This document shows, piece after piece, positions 44,473-52,980 of a stretch of DNA of 64,000 nt (position 1 is its first letter; each line of letters starts with the position of its first letter). This DNA comes from Nocardioides malaquae (GTDB lineage: Bacteria; Actinomycetota; Actinomycetes; Propionibacteriales; Nocardioidaceae). The stretch is taken from NCBI RefSeq assembly GCF_015070385.1, contig NZ_JADCSA010000010.1:1-64000 (forward strand). The letters run 5' to 3'. The translations under genes were made by a program, and so were the position numbers. The notes under the pieces were generated by a model. It did no database searches. It was not told the origin of the DNA and worked only from the letters and a program-made list of their open reading frames with translations.

Positions 44473-45402
44473 TCAGCGCCCTGGCACGAACTGCGTGCCA
44501 GCAACGCCGGCCACCGCGTCCGTCAACCGCTCAAGAGCAGCGATGACTGCTCGGCGACCGGGGGCGCCACGCACGAAGTCGGCACAGGCCTCCACCTTGG
44601 GTGCCATCGAGCCGGCCTCCAGCTCCAGCACCTCGGCCTCCGCGACCGAGAGACGTTCCAGCAGCCGCGCTGAGGGCGTACCGAAGTCGGCCATCACGCC
44701 ATCGACGTCGGTCAGGACGACCAGGGCGTCGGCCTCGACGCGGTCGGCCACGATGGCCGCGACGAGGTCCTTGTCGACGACCACCTCGACGGGCTCGTAG
44801 AACTCACGCGTGTCCCCATGGCCCGTGTCCCCGTGTCGCAGCAGCGGCACCCCGCCGCCCCCGCCCAGCACCACGACGTAGCCGTCGCTCGCCAGACGTC
44901 GAGCCGCCGGGACGTGCAGCACGTCGACCGGAGTGGGCGACGGCACCACCCGGCGCCACCCGGCACCGTCGGGCCTCACCGCCCAACCCCGATCCGCTGC
45001 CAAGGCACGCGCGGTCCCCTCGTTGACGACCCGACCGATCGGCTTGCGCGGGTCGTCGAACGTCGGGTCGTCACCATCGACCACCACCTGCGTCACCAAC
45101 GCCACCGCGTCGCAGCCGTGGTCGAGCAACGCCTGCTGGATCCACGACCCGATCAGCCCCTGGGTCTCTGCCACCAGGTCACCCAACGGGTAGGGGCGAC
45201 TCACGGCCGGGTCGGCGCCACTCTCCATCGCCAGCAGTCCCACCTGCGGTCCGTTGCCATGCACCAGCAACACCTCGTGGTCGGCAGCCAGCGCGGCGAT
45301 CGCCCACGCGACGGGACGGAGCCGACGACGTTGGATCTCCGGCTCCACCGGCTCCCCACGACGCAGCAGAGCGTTGCCTCCGAGCGCCACCACGATTCTC
45401 AT
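44473..45402 (-). CDS. arcC: Carbamate kinase
   Basis: The 309-residue amino-acid kinase-fold enzyme interconverts carbamoyl phosphate plus ADP with carbamate plus ATP. MRIVVALGGNALL at the N terminus, LLVHGNGPQVG, ETQGLIG and the Lys in GSMAPKVEACADFV are family landmarks. No arginine deiminase or ornithine transcarbamylase gene lies nearby, so it is probably used in purine/allantoin or carbamoyl-phosphate metabolism. It directly follows the PucR-type regulator gene on the same strand (3 bp gap); many PucR regulators control purine degradation, which makes that link attractive. Confidence 0.92.
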   Translation of the reverse strand: MRIVVALGGNALLRRGEPVEPEIQRRRLRPVAWAIAALAADHEVLLVHGNGPQVGLLAMESGADPAVSRPYPLGDLVAETQGLIGSWIQQALLDHGCDAVALVTQVVVDGDDPTFDDPRKPIGRVVNEGTARALAADRGWAVRPDGAGWRRVVPSPTPVDVLHVPAARRLASDGYVVVLGGGGGVPLLRHGDTGHGDTREFYEPVEVVVDKDLVAAIVADRVEADALVVLTDVDGVMADFGTPSARLLERLSVAEAEVLELEAGSMAPKVEACADFVRGAPGRRAVIAALERLTDAVAGVAGTQFVPGR

Positions 45403-45405
45403 GGC

Positions 45406-46638
45406 TCACCCTCGCAGTCTCAGCAGCTGCAGCGCCACCCCGACCTCGACCACCTGCTCCGCCACCGGCCGCGGCATCATGGCATCGGCCCTGGCCAGGC
45501 GCCGCAGGACACTGTTGCGGTGGGCGAAGAGGGCACCAGCCGTGGCCGAGGTGTTGCACTGGTGGCGCAGCCAGACCCGCAGCATCTCGTGGTCCTCGTC
45601 CGAAGCGTCGGCGAAACGTCCGAGCGTCGCGCGGACGAATTCCTGTGCCCGATCCGGGTCGCCTGCCAGCAGACCCAAGAGGTGCACGTCGGTGTGCCGA
45701 GTCAGCACTGGGCAGTCGACCATGCGGCCGGCCAAGCGTTGCGTGGCCGTCGCGTCCACGTGGCTCCTACGAAAACCGTCGACGCCCTTGCCCGGTCGGC
45801 CGACCGCGATCCGCACTCCGGGCCAGTCGGCAGACGCCAGGTCGAGCGCGCTGGCATGCGGCGACCATGCCGTCGGCAACCACAGCCACCACGTCGCCGC
45901 AGAGGGGCGGACCACGAGCCGGCGGGTGACGCCCGCCGCACGCGCCACCGCGTCGGCGGCGGCCGCCAGGACGGTCGCACTGCCCGCCCCCGCGTGCTCC
46001 TGCTCGGTCCACAGCACGACCGCGGTGTGGGGACCCAGCAGGCTGTGGCCCAACCGCCGCTCCGCACGCTCCCGGGGGCCGGGCACTCCCTCGAGAAGCT
46101 GAACCACCGCAGCCAACCGCTCGGCATCGGAACCCCGCGTCAACGCATCGCGCTCCTCCTCCACAGCCCGGAGCGTCTCCTTCTGGAGGTCGCCGATGAA
46201 AGTCGAGATGGAGACTGACGAAACGTCGAGGAGCGGGTGCAGCTCACGCACGTCAGAGGTCAACTGGAAACAGCCGAACATCCACATCCGCCACGCCACC
46301 GACTGAGCCGCCCGGAAGGCGTCGACGGCGAACGTCTCCAGCCCTCGGCGCACGAGGTCCCGGGTAAGCAGGAGCGCGTCGTCGCTCAGCTCGGCACGCA
46401 CCCGCTCGGCGGGTCGGTGCACGTTGGCGGCCGCCCACTGGCGCAGGTTGGCGGCGTTGGCCACCGACGCCGCCGCGACGAGGTCACGGTCGAGTGAGAC
46501 CGATGAGGCAGCGATGCCGCTGAGGGTGGCGTCGGTCATCGACGCCAGCAACTCGTTCGGTTGCGCCAGGGCGAACTCAGCCCCCAGACGGAACAACTCC
46601 TTCACGCGGTCGTCGACGACCGGCCACTCACCCATCAT
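45406..46638 (-). CDS. PucR-type helix-turn-helix regulator
   Basis: The product is 410 residues. The C-terminal PucR HTH region is recognisable (ADASDEDHEMLRVWLRHQC, then AGALFAHRNSVLRRLARADAM), with a GGDEF-like or sensor middle and a helical N-terminal domain (RsbRD-like) of about 160 residues. ATG 46638 and 46635 are adjacent; the first is used. It diverges from the monooxygenase gene across 135 bp that hold two palindromes, and sits 3 bp upstream of arcC. It may control either neighbour; the divergent monooxygenase is the stronger candidate. Confidence 0.87.
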   Translation of the reverse strand: MMGEWPVVDDRVKELFRLGAEFALAQPNELLASMTDATLSGIAASSVSLDRDLVAAASVANAANLRQWAAANVHRPAERVRAELSDDALLLTRDLVRRGLETFAVDAFRAAQSVAWRMWMFGCFQLTSDVRELHPLLDVSSVSISTFIGDLQKETLRAVEEERDALTRGSDAERLAAVVQLLEGVPGPRERAERRLGHSLLGPHTAVVLWTEQEHAGAGSATVLAAAADAVARAAGVTRRLVVRPSAATWWLWLPTAWSPHASALDLASADWPGVRIAVGRPGKGVDGFRRSHVDATATQRLAGRMVDCPVLTRHTDVHLLGLLAGDPDRAQEFVRATLGRFADASDEDHEMLRVWLRHQCNTSATAGALFAHRNSVLRRLARADAMMPRPVAEQVVEVGVALQLLRLRG

Positions 46639-46677
46639 GCGCACACCTTGCACCACGAGCCACCCCAGGTGTGTGCA
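46638..46677. promoter_or_regulatory. Interrupted inverted repeat at the PucR-type gene start
   Basis: Arms 46638-46648 (TGCGCACACCT) and 46667-46677 (AGGTGTGTGCA) match as an inverted repeat at 10 of 11 positions with an 18-bp spacer. The left arm touches the regulator's start codon. A candidate autoregulatory site. Confidence 0.45.
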
Positions 46678-46694
46678 TTTGGACCTGTTGCTCA

Positions 46695-46708
46695 CGTGCC
46701 ATGGCACG
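46695..46708. promoter_or_regulatory. Perfect 14-bp palindrome between regulator and monooxygenase
   Basis: CGTGCCATGGCACG is its own reverse complement. A further TGGCACG half site occurs at 46721-46727. This is a probable operator controlling the monooxygenase gene 66 bp downstream. Confidence 0.55.
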
Positions 46709-46773
46709 CCACTGTGGCCCTGGCACGAGAGATGAGCTCCGTGCGCAGATGTGGCACACCAAAGGAGACCACC

Positions 46774-48288
46774 GTGGAAGAGCTCGACGTGCTCGTCGTG
46801 GGGGCCGGACTCTCGGGTCTCGGCATGGGGCGGTGGTTGCGGGTGCACCACCCTCGGCGGACCTTCGCGATCCTCGAGGCACGAGGCGCCACGGGTGGCA
46901 CCTGGGACGTGTTCCGCTACCCCGGCGTCCGGTCCGACTCCGACATGTACACCCTCGGCTACGGCTGGCGTCCGTGGCGCCGGCGGGAGTCGATGGCAGC
47001 CGGCAGCGACATTCTCGACTACCTGCGCGAGACCGCGGCCGAGACGGGCGCCGACGCCCACGTGCGGCTGCACCACCGCGTCGTGAGCGCCGACTGGGAC
47101 TCGGCCACCGCGCGGTGGCGGGTGGATGTTGCCGTGGGGAACCCGCAGGAGGGTCCGACCACGTCCCGGACGTTCCACGCCCGATGGCTCTTCAGCGCTG
47201 CCGGCTACTACCGCCACGACCAGGGCCACGATCCCGTCTTCGTGGGCCGCGACGACTTCGCGGGTGAGGTGGTGCATCCCCAACTCTGGCCCGAGGACTT
47301 CACCCACTCGGGCAAACGGGTCGTGGTCATCGGGAGCGGAGCCACCGCCGTGACGCTCGTGCCGGCCTTGGTCAGAGGACCCGAAGCGGCCAGCCACGTC
47401 ACGATGCTGCAGCGCACCCCGACGTACGTCACCTCCCTGCCACAGGTGGACACCAGCGCCCTGTGGATCCGCCGCCTGCTGGGTGAGCGACGCGGCTTGG
47501 CGGCAGTGCGTCGACGCAACATCGCCTACGCGCACTGGATGTGGGAGAGAGCGAGGCGTGACCCCGAGGGCACACGCCGCCGCCTTCGCGCCGAAGCCCG
47601 GCGAGCCCTCCCGTCGGCACTGGACGTCGACATCCACTTCAATCCACCCTACGACCCGTGGGACCAACGGTTGTGCCTCGTTCCCGACGGCGACCTCTTC
47701 CGGGCGCTCTCGAGCGACAGGGCCGCCGTGGTCACCGACCACGTCGATCGTTTCACCCGCACCGGGGTGCGGTTGGCCTCCGGCACGCACCTCGACGCCG
47801 ACGTGATCGTCACCGCGACCGGACTGGAGTTGCAGTTCGTGGGCGGGGTCGACCTACGCGTCGACGGGGTAACCGTCGATCCCGGCCAGCTGCTCACCTA
47901 CCGCGGGGCCATGCTCAGCGGCGTACCGAACTTTGCCTTCGCGCTCGGGTACACCAACGCGTCCTGGACGCTGAAGGTTGACCTGGTCTGTGAGTTCGTC
48001 TGCCGCCTCCTCGAGCACATGGACGCCAGTGGCCACGCGGTCGTGCGGCCGTTGCCCGACCCGGACACGCCACGACGCCCGACGGAGTTCGCTGCTGGGT
48101 ACGTCCGGCGTGCGCAAGGCCGCATGCCGGATCAGGGCGAGGCCTACCCGTGGGCCGGCGTCACAGGCTTCCGTCAGGACCGGCGACTACTCGACGAGCA
48201 GCCGTTGGTCGATCGTCACCTGCACTTCTCCGCCGCGCCGCCTGCCGAGCCCCGCGTCGCAACCCGCCTCGTGGAGGTGGCCCGATGA
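46774..48288 (+). CDS. Flavin monooxygenase of Baeyer-Villiger type
   Basis: The product is 504 residues. It has a Rossmann FAD motif GAGLSGLGMG (about residues 9-18), the BVMO fingerprint FxGxxxHxxxWP matched exactly by FAGEVVHPQLWP (about 162-173), and a second Rossmann motif VVIGSGATAV for NADPH. Such enzymes insert oxygen next to a ketone to form an ester or lactone. GTG 46774 has AAAGGAGA upstream. Its stop overlaps the start of the hydrolase-dehydrogenase fusion (ATGA), so both are made together; together they fit an alcohol to ketone to ester to acid route. Confidence 0.9.
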   Translation: MEELDVLVVGAGLSGLGMGRWLRVHHPRRTFAILEARGATGGTWDVFRYPGVRSDSDMYTLGYGWRPWRRRESMAAGSDILDYLRETAAETGADAHVRLHHRVVSADWDSATARWRVDVAVGNPQEGPTTSRTFHARWLFSAAGYYRHDQGHDPVFVGRDDFAGEVVHPQLWPEDFTHSGKRVVVIGSGATAVTLVPALVRGPEAASHVTMLQRTPTYVTSLPQVDTSALWIRRLLGERRGLAAVRRRNIAYAHWMWERARRDPEGTRRRLRAEARRALPSALDVDIHFNPPYDPWDQRLCLVPDGDLFRALSSDRAAVVTDHVDRFTRTGVRLASGTHLDADVIVTATGLELQFVGGVDLRVDGVTVDPGQLLTYRGAMLSGVPNFAFALGYTNASWTLKVDLVCEFVCRLLEHMDASGHAVVRPLPDPDTPRRPTEFAAGYVRRAQGRMPDQGEAYPWAGVTGFRQDRRLLDEQPLVDRHLHFSAAPPAEPRVATRLVEVAR

Positions 48289-50564
48289 GCGCCATCGAGA
48301 CATCCCCGCTCACCGCCGGGCAGAGCTCGGTGGCCGGACAGCACCCGGACGACCGCTACGCACCCACCCCGGACGGCCGGCGGATCTGTTACCGCGTGGA
48401 GGGCTGGAACGAGGGCCCAGTCGTCGTGCTGGTGGCCGGGCTGCTCCAGGACCTGCTCAGCTGGCCCGACGGTTTCCTCGACGCCCTGGTCGACCAAGGG
48501 CTGCGAGTCGTGCGACTCGACAACCGCGACGCCGGGCGCAGTACGCCCGGGGACCGGCCTCCCCCCAGCCTCTGGCAACAAGTGCGTGGGCGCGCGCGGG
48601 ATGATGCGTACGCCCTCGAGGACATGGCCGACGACGTGGTGGCGGTGCTCGACCACCTGCAGGTGCCCGCAGCCCACGTGGTGGGGATGTCGATGGGCGG
48701 CATGGTGGCGCAGTGCCTCGCGGCCCACCACCCCGGCCGCGCGCTGAGCCTGACGTCGCTCTGGTCGACCACCGGTGCTCGGGACGTCGGTGGCATGGAC
48801 CCGTCGACGCGCCGGCTGATGCTCCAGCGACCTCCGCGCGATCGTGGTGAGTCGGTGCTGCGTCACGTCCAGTTCATCCGGCACATGGCCGGCTCCCGGT
48901 TCGGCGTCGACGCCGCGGCCGAGAGGATCTTGGGCTGCGAGACCTGGGACCGCGCAGTGGCCCACGGACCCGAGGCGGCCCTGCGTCAGATCCAGGCCAT
49001 CGCGGCCTCAGGGGACCGCACCGACGACCTGCGGCGCATCACGGTGCCCACCCTCGTCGTGCACGGCGACCGCGACCTCGTCGTCGATCCGAGTGGTGGC
49101 CGGGCAACGGCTGAGGCAGTGCCGGGAGCCCGGCTGCTGGTCGTGCCAGGTCTGGGTCATCACCTCTCCCCGAGCGTGGCCGAGCCCTTGGGGCAGGTGA
49201 TCGGGGCACACGTACGGGGCGAGGAGCCCGACGTGCCCACGCTGTTGAGCTCGATCAGCGGGCTGGCCCAGCCGGTGCACACGGACCGGGAAGCGACCGG
49301 GCGTCGGACCTGGGGCGCCCGGGCGGTGGTCACCGGTGCCGGCAGCGGGATCGGTCGCGAGATCGCCCTGGAGTTGGCCGCCCGAGGTGGCCGAGTCGTC
49401 TGCGCCGACACCGACGCCTCAGCCGCCGAGGCGACGGCTGAGGAGGTGCGCGGGCGGGGCGGTCGTGCCATCGCGGTGCAGGTCGACGTCACCTCGGAGC
49501 ACTCCGTTCGGGCCCTCGCCGATGTCTGTGTCGGTTGGTTCGGTGCACCGACGCTCGTCGTGAACAACGCCGGCGTGGGGACAGCAGGCCGTCGGGTGGG
49601 CGAGACTCCCGTGCACACCTGGCGACGGGCCACCGAGGTGAACCTGTGGGGCGTGGTGCTCGGCTGTGAGATCTTCGTGCCCCTGCTGCGACGCACGGGC
49701 GGTCCTCGCGGCGTGATCAATGTCGTGAGCGCCGCTGGCTACACCGCCTCGCCGGGGATGGGTGCCTACAACGTCGGCAAGGCAGGTGCGCTCGCACTCT
49801 CCGAGACGTTGGCCGCCGAGTTCGCCCGGGGCGAGCCGGGGGACGACGAACTGGCCGTCTCGGTGGTCTGTCCCACGTTCGTGGAGACCGGGATCGTCGA
49901 CGGCGAGCTGATGGACGAGACCTCGGCGGCCTACGTACGGGAACGAGCCGCCGCGCTCGGCACCACCGCTGCCGACGTCGCCCGGACCGCCCTGGACGAG
50001 CACGACCGCGGCACCCTCTACGTCTTCCCCTCTCGCGACGCCCGGCGCTACTGGCGCCTGAAGCGTCTCCTACCCACCGTCTACCCCCGCCTCGCGGCGC
50101 GGGCCACGCCAGGAGCGACCATGCAGCAACTCGACAGCGACCGCCCCGCCAGCACCTCCTCTTCCACGCGCACCATGCGTACCCCCCGCTCACCACTGTC
50201 GGTGCGACTGCCGGGCCCGGTGCAACCACGTCAGTCGTTGGGTGCGCTGCTTGCCGGCCCGGTCGTGCTGGGCGTCCTCGCCGGGTTGGCACTGGGGTGG
50301 GCCGGTCCGGCGTACTGGATGGTGCAGGTGCTTGCCGTCGTGCTGACACCCGTGGGCGTCGTGAAGATGGGCGCGCGCGCCGCTGTGGGGCCGGCACTCC
50401 TGGGGGGTCTCGTCTTCGGCGTCGCGATCCTGGCCGTGCGAGCCCTGACCGGCTGGCCGGACGCCACGGACCTCGGGATGGATCCCGTGTTCCTACCTGT
50501 CGTCACCGCGACCGTGGGCGGCCTGCTGGGCGCGTGGGGCGGAGCACGCAACGCCCGCGCATGA
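48285..50564 (+). CDS. Fusion: alpha/beta hydrolase, short-chain dehydrogenase, membrane domain
   Basis: One uninterrupted frame gives 759 residues. Residues about 22-310 are an alpha/beta hydrolase with GMSMGG (Ser136), HGD (Asp262) and GLGHH (His292) as the likely triad. Residues about 342-600 are a short-chain dehydrogenase with TGAGSGIG (350-357), NNAG (427-430), Ser482, Tyr495 and Lys499. A Ser/Thr-rich linker (about 612-640) leads to about four hydrophobic helices (653-755). Hydrolase-SDR fusions are known (EphD in mycobacteria); the added membrane part is unfamiliar. ATG 50121 with AGGAG at 50111-50115 could be an internal start for a separate membrane protein, but no stop separates it. 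ATGA overlap with the monooxygenase gene. Confidence 0.85.
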   Translation: MSAIETSPLTAGQSSVAGQHPDDRYAPTPDGRRICYRVEGWNEGPVVVLVAGLLQDLLSWPDGFLDALVDQGLRVVRLDNRDAGRSTPGDRPPPSLWQQVRGRARDDAYALEDMADDVVAVLDHLQVPAAHVVGMSMGGMVAQCLAAHHPGRALSLTSLWSTTGARDVGGMDPSTRRLMLQRPPRDRGESVLRHVQFIRHMAGSRFGVDAAAERILGCETWDRAVAHGPEAALRQIQAIAASGDRTDDLRRITVPTLVVHGDRDLVVDPSGGRATAEAVPGARLLVVPGLGHHLSPSVAEPLGQVIGAHVRGEEPDVPTLLSSISGLAQPVHTDREATGRRTWGARAVVTGAGSGIGREIALELAARGGRVVCADTDASAAEATAEEVRGRGGRAIAVQVDVTSEHSVRALADVCVGWFGAPTLVVNNAGVGTAGRRVGETPVHTWRRATEVNLWGVVLGCEIFVPLLRRTGGPRGVINVVSAAGYTASPGMGAYNVGKAGALALSETLAAEFARGEPGDDELAVSVVCPTFVETGIVDGELMDETSAAYVRERAAALGTTAADVARTALDEHDRGTLYVFPSRDARRYWRLKRLLPTVYPRLAARATPGATMQQLDSDRPASTSSSTRTMRTPRSPLSVRLPGPVQPRQSLGALLAGPVVLGVLAGLALGWAGPAYWMVQVLAVVLTPVGVVKMGARAAVGPALLGGLVFGVAILAVRALTGWPDATDLGMDPVFLPVVTATVGGLLGAWGGARNARA

Positions 50565-50624
50565 AGCCGCCGTCGCCGGGTAGAAGAACGGGGTCCAGCG
50601 AGCCGTTTCCCCCAGGAGTTGAAC

Positions 50625-51023
50625 ATGTCTGTCCACGCCATGACGACCAGCCACCCCGAACCGGTGGGGGTCGACCCGGTACTCCTCTCGGCGGCGGTCC
50701 GAGCAGCGTCCGTCTGCGCCCAGACCTGCACGGCGTGTGCCGACGCCTGTCTGGCCGAGGACATGGTGGCGGAGATGCGCCGCTGCATACGCACCGACCT
50801 GGACTGCGCGGACATCTGCGCCGCCACCACCCGGATCCTGTCGCGCCAGAGCGCATGGAACGTCGACATCGTGAAGGCGGTGCTGGAGGCCTGCATCAGC
50901 ATCTGCGAGACCTGCGCCGACGAGTGCGCCGAGCACGCCGAGATGCACGAGCACTGCAAGGTCTGCGCCGAGGCCTGCCGACACTGCGCCCAGGCGTGCC
51001 GGGAGCTGCTCGCCACCCTGTGA
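50625..51023 (+). CDS. Cys-rich four-helix-bundle copper-binding protein (Csp-like)
   Basis: The 132-residue product has 16 cysteines, most as CxxxC along amphipathic helices (CAQTCTACADAC, CADICA, CISICETCADEC, CKVCAEACRHCAQAC), the layout of DUF326 / copper storage proteins that load Cu(I) inside the bundle. There is no signal peptide, so it is a cytosolic (Csp3-like) form. ATG 50625 follows CAGGAG; the in-frame TTG two codons earlier is less likely. Confidence 0.9.
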   Translation: MSVHAMTTSHPEPVGVDPVLLSAAVRAASVCAQTCTACADACLAEDMVAEMRRCIRTDLDCADICAATTRILSRQSAWNVDIVKAVLEACISICETCADECAEHAEMHEHCKVCAEACRHCAQACRELLATL

Positions 51024-51070
51024 GGTCGTGACCTGTGACGCCGTGAGACCGAAGAACTTGGGCTCGCTGG

Positions 51071-51577
51071 TCAGGCGTCGAAGCCAGGTCCGCGAGCGAG
51101 CCTGATGGGCCCGCCGGCGTCGACCGTCACGGTGTGACCCTTCTGCGTCACCGTGAGCTCACCCCGCGCCGCGAGGTCTCCGGCGACGGCCCTCACCCGC
51201 GGCATCTCCTCGCGCCACGCCTCGCCCCCGACCACCCGGGCGACGTCACTGGGACAGATCGACTTGCCGTCGCGCTTGCGCAGCAGGGCCCGGATGGTCG
51301 CGGTGATCCGGACGGTGCGCGCCTCGTCGGTCGGCGCTTCCCACCACGGGTGACCCCGCTCGCCCAGCGCAACCTTGGCGTCCTGCACCCGACCACGCGC
51401 GGCCACCTTGGCCTGCTCGTCCGTGGTCCGCACGGCGCGCCGGGCCGACATCAGCTCGTCGACGAGCTCCTGTCGCAGCGCCTCCGGGATGGCGGGGTCG
51501 GAGGCGCGCCACCGGCGGCCGTCGACGACCACGTGACGGCCGTCCTCCGTACGCTCGACCTCCGCAGAATCCGGCAC
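51071..51577 (-). CDS. DUF3253 protein
   Basis: The product is 168 residues. The C-terminal about 80 residues match the winged-helix-like DUF3253 domain (ITATIRALLRKRDGKSICPSDVAR, then RARGELTVTQKGH-like sequence). The N-terminal half is charged, with WRASDPAIPEALRQELVDELM and an HPWWEAP block. GTG 51577 is preceded at 6 nt by TAGGGT, so it is probably leaderless. Function unknown; the fold suggests nucleic acid binding. Confidence 0.82.
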   Translation of the reverse strand: MPDSAEVERTEDGRHVVVDGRRWRASDPAIPEALRQELVDELMSARRAVRTTDEQAKVAARGRVQDAKVALGERGHPWWEAPTDEARTVRITATIRALLRKRDGKSICPSDVARVVGGEAWREEMPRVRAVAGDLAARGELTVTQKGHTVTVDAGGPIRLARGPGFDA

Positions 51578-51583
51578 CTCGCC

Positions 51584-51589
51584 ACCCTA
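51584..51589 (-). promoter_or_regulatory. -10 of leaderless DUF3253 gene
   Basis: TAGGGT on the minus strand, 6 nt before GTG 51577. It stands back to back with the -10 of the divergent gene at 51613, 23 bp away. Confidence 0.55.
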
Positions 51590-51612
51590 GCCATGGGCCA
51601 CCACGGCGGGGC

Positions 51613-51618
51613 TACGGT
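51613..51618 (+). promoter_or_regulatory. -10 of leaderless PEP mutase-family gene
   Basis: TACGGT, 6 nt before ATG 51625, with no ribosome site between. Confidence 0.55.
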
Positions 51619-51624
51619 GGCTGG

Positions 51625-52404
51625 ATGACCGACTCCACCACTGCCCCTGACATGTCCCACCTCTCCCGCCTGGCCGAGCAGCTGGCCGCGGCGCACCGCC
51701 CCGGTGACCCCGTCGTGCTGCCCACGGTCTGGGACGCCTGGTCGGCCCAGGTCGCCGTCGACGCCGGGTTCGAGGGGCTCACCGTCGGCAGCCACCCGAT
51801 GGCCGACTCCATCGGTCGCCCCGACGGCGAAGGCATGACGTTCGACGAGGTGACCACCCGCGTCGCCCAGATCACCGGTGCCGTCGACGTGCCCGTCTCG
51901 GTCGACGTGGAGGCCGGCTACGGCCTCGAGCCGGCCGCCCTGGTGCAGGGCCTGCTGGCCGTCGGCGCCGTGGGCCTCAACATCGAGGACACCGTCCACT
52001 CCGAGGGCGGGCGGCTGCGCAGCGCCGAGGAGCACGCGGCGTACGTCCAGGGGTTGCGCACCGCCGCCGACGCCGCCGGGGTCCCGGTGGTCATCAACGC
52101 CCGCACCGACTGGTTCAAGGGCCAGCACGGCGACGAGGCCACCCGGGTGGAGGACGCCATTTCCCGGATGCAGCTCTGCGCCGAGGCCGGGGCGAGCGCC
52201 CTCTACCCGGTCAGCTTCCACGACGAGGAGACCCTGACCCGGCTCTGCCGCGAGCTGCCGCTTCCGGTCAACGCGATCGCCCGACCCGACGTCGACGACC
52301 TGGAGATGTATCGCCGTGCGGGCGCGGGCCGGATCAGCTTCGGCCCGACCTGGCAGATGGCGCTGGCCAAGGTCTCCGGCGAGTGGTTGGCGCGCTGGCG
52401 CTGA
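51625..52404 (+). CDS. Isocitrate lyase / PEP mutase superfamily enzyme
   Basis: This 259-residue TIM-barrel protein has metal-binding VSVDVEAGYG (about 91-100), VGLNIEDT, VVINARTDWF and a C-terminal RISFGPTW segment, all typical of the superfamily. Family members cleave or rearrange C-C or P-C bonds of 2-hydroxyacids or oxaloacetate; the short loop lacks the KKCGH signature of isocitrate lyase, so an oxaloacetate-hydrolase or methylisocitrate-lyase-like role is possible. No linked pathway genes. Confidence 0.87.
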   Translation: MTDSTTAPDMSHLSRLAEQLAAAHRPGDPVVLPTVWDAWSAQVAVDAGFEGLTVGSHPMADSIGRPDGEGMTFDEVTTRVAQITGAVDVPVSVDVEAGYGLEPAALVQGLLAVGAVGLNIEDTVHSEGGRLRSAEEHAAYVQGLRTAADAAGVPVVINARTDWFKGQHGDEATRVEDAISRMQLCAEAGASALYPVSFHDEETLTRLCRELPLPVNAIARPDVDDLEMYRRAGAGRISFGPTWQMALAKVSGEWLARWR

Positions 52405-52475
52405 CCGTGCCGTGACCCCGCACCGAGCATCCCCTCCGAGGGTTCAGGCAGCCCACTTCGGGGCATGACCCTGCC

Positions 52476-52946
52476 GTGCCCGACCTGCCTGATCCCGACG
52501 ACTACGACCGGCTCTCCCTCAACTGGAACGAGTTGATCCAGGAGGTGCGGGTCATCCAGACCGGCGTGCAGATCCTCACCGGATTCCTGCTCACGGTGCC
52601 CTTCACCCAGCGGTTCGGCGAGCTGAACGACCTTCAGGTCGGCGTCTACCTGGCCGTGCTCTCGGGAGCCGCAGCCACCACCGCCTTGGTCATGGCGCCG
52701 GCAGCCTTCCACCGGATGCTCTTCCGCCGCGGCGCCAAGCTGTGGACCGTCGAGGCCGGCAACAAGTGCGTGATCGCCGGCCTCAGCCTGCTCGCCCTCA
52801 CCTTGTCGGGCGTGCTCTTCCTGGTCTTCGACGTCGTGCTCGGCGTCGGCACCGCCGCCCTGACGGCGGGCACGGCCCTGGTCGTCTTCGCGCTGCTGTG
52901 GTGGGTGGTGCCGGTGAAGCTCCGCAAGCGCTGGCCGGTGGAGTGA
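52476..52946 (+). CDS. DUF6328 membrane protein
   Basis: The product is 156 residues with four hydrophobic segments (GVQILTGFLLTVPF, GVYLAVLSGAAATTALVM, CVIAGLSLLALTLSGVLFLVF, AALTAGTALVVFALLWWVV). The N-terminal LNWNELIQEVRVIQTGVQILTGFLL is the family signature. Common in actinobacteria; function unknown. Confidence 0.82.
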   Translation: MPDLPDPDDYDRLSLNWNELIQEVRVIQTGVQILTGFLLTVPFTQRFGELNDLQVGVYLAVLSGAAATTALVMAPAAFHRMLFRRGAKLWTVEAGNKCVIAGLSLLALTLSGVLFLVFDVVLGVGTAALTAGTALVVFALLWWVVPVKLRKRWPVE

Positions 52947-52980
52947 CCGGCCACACGTCCTTGACAGAGCGCGTGTGGCC

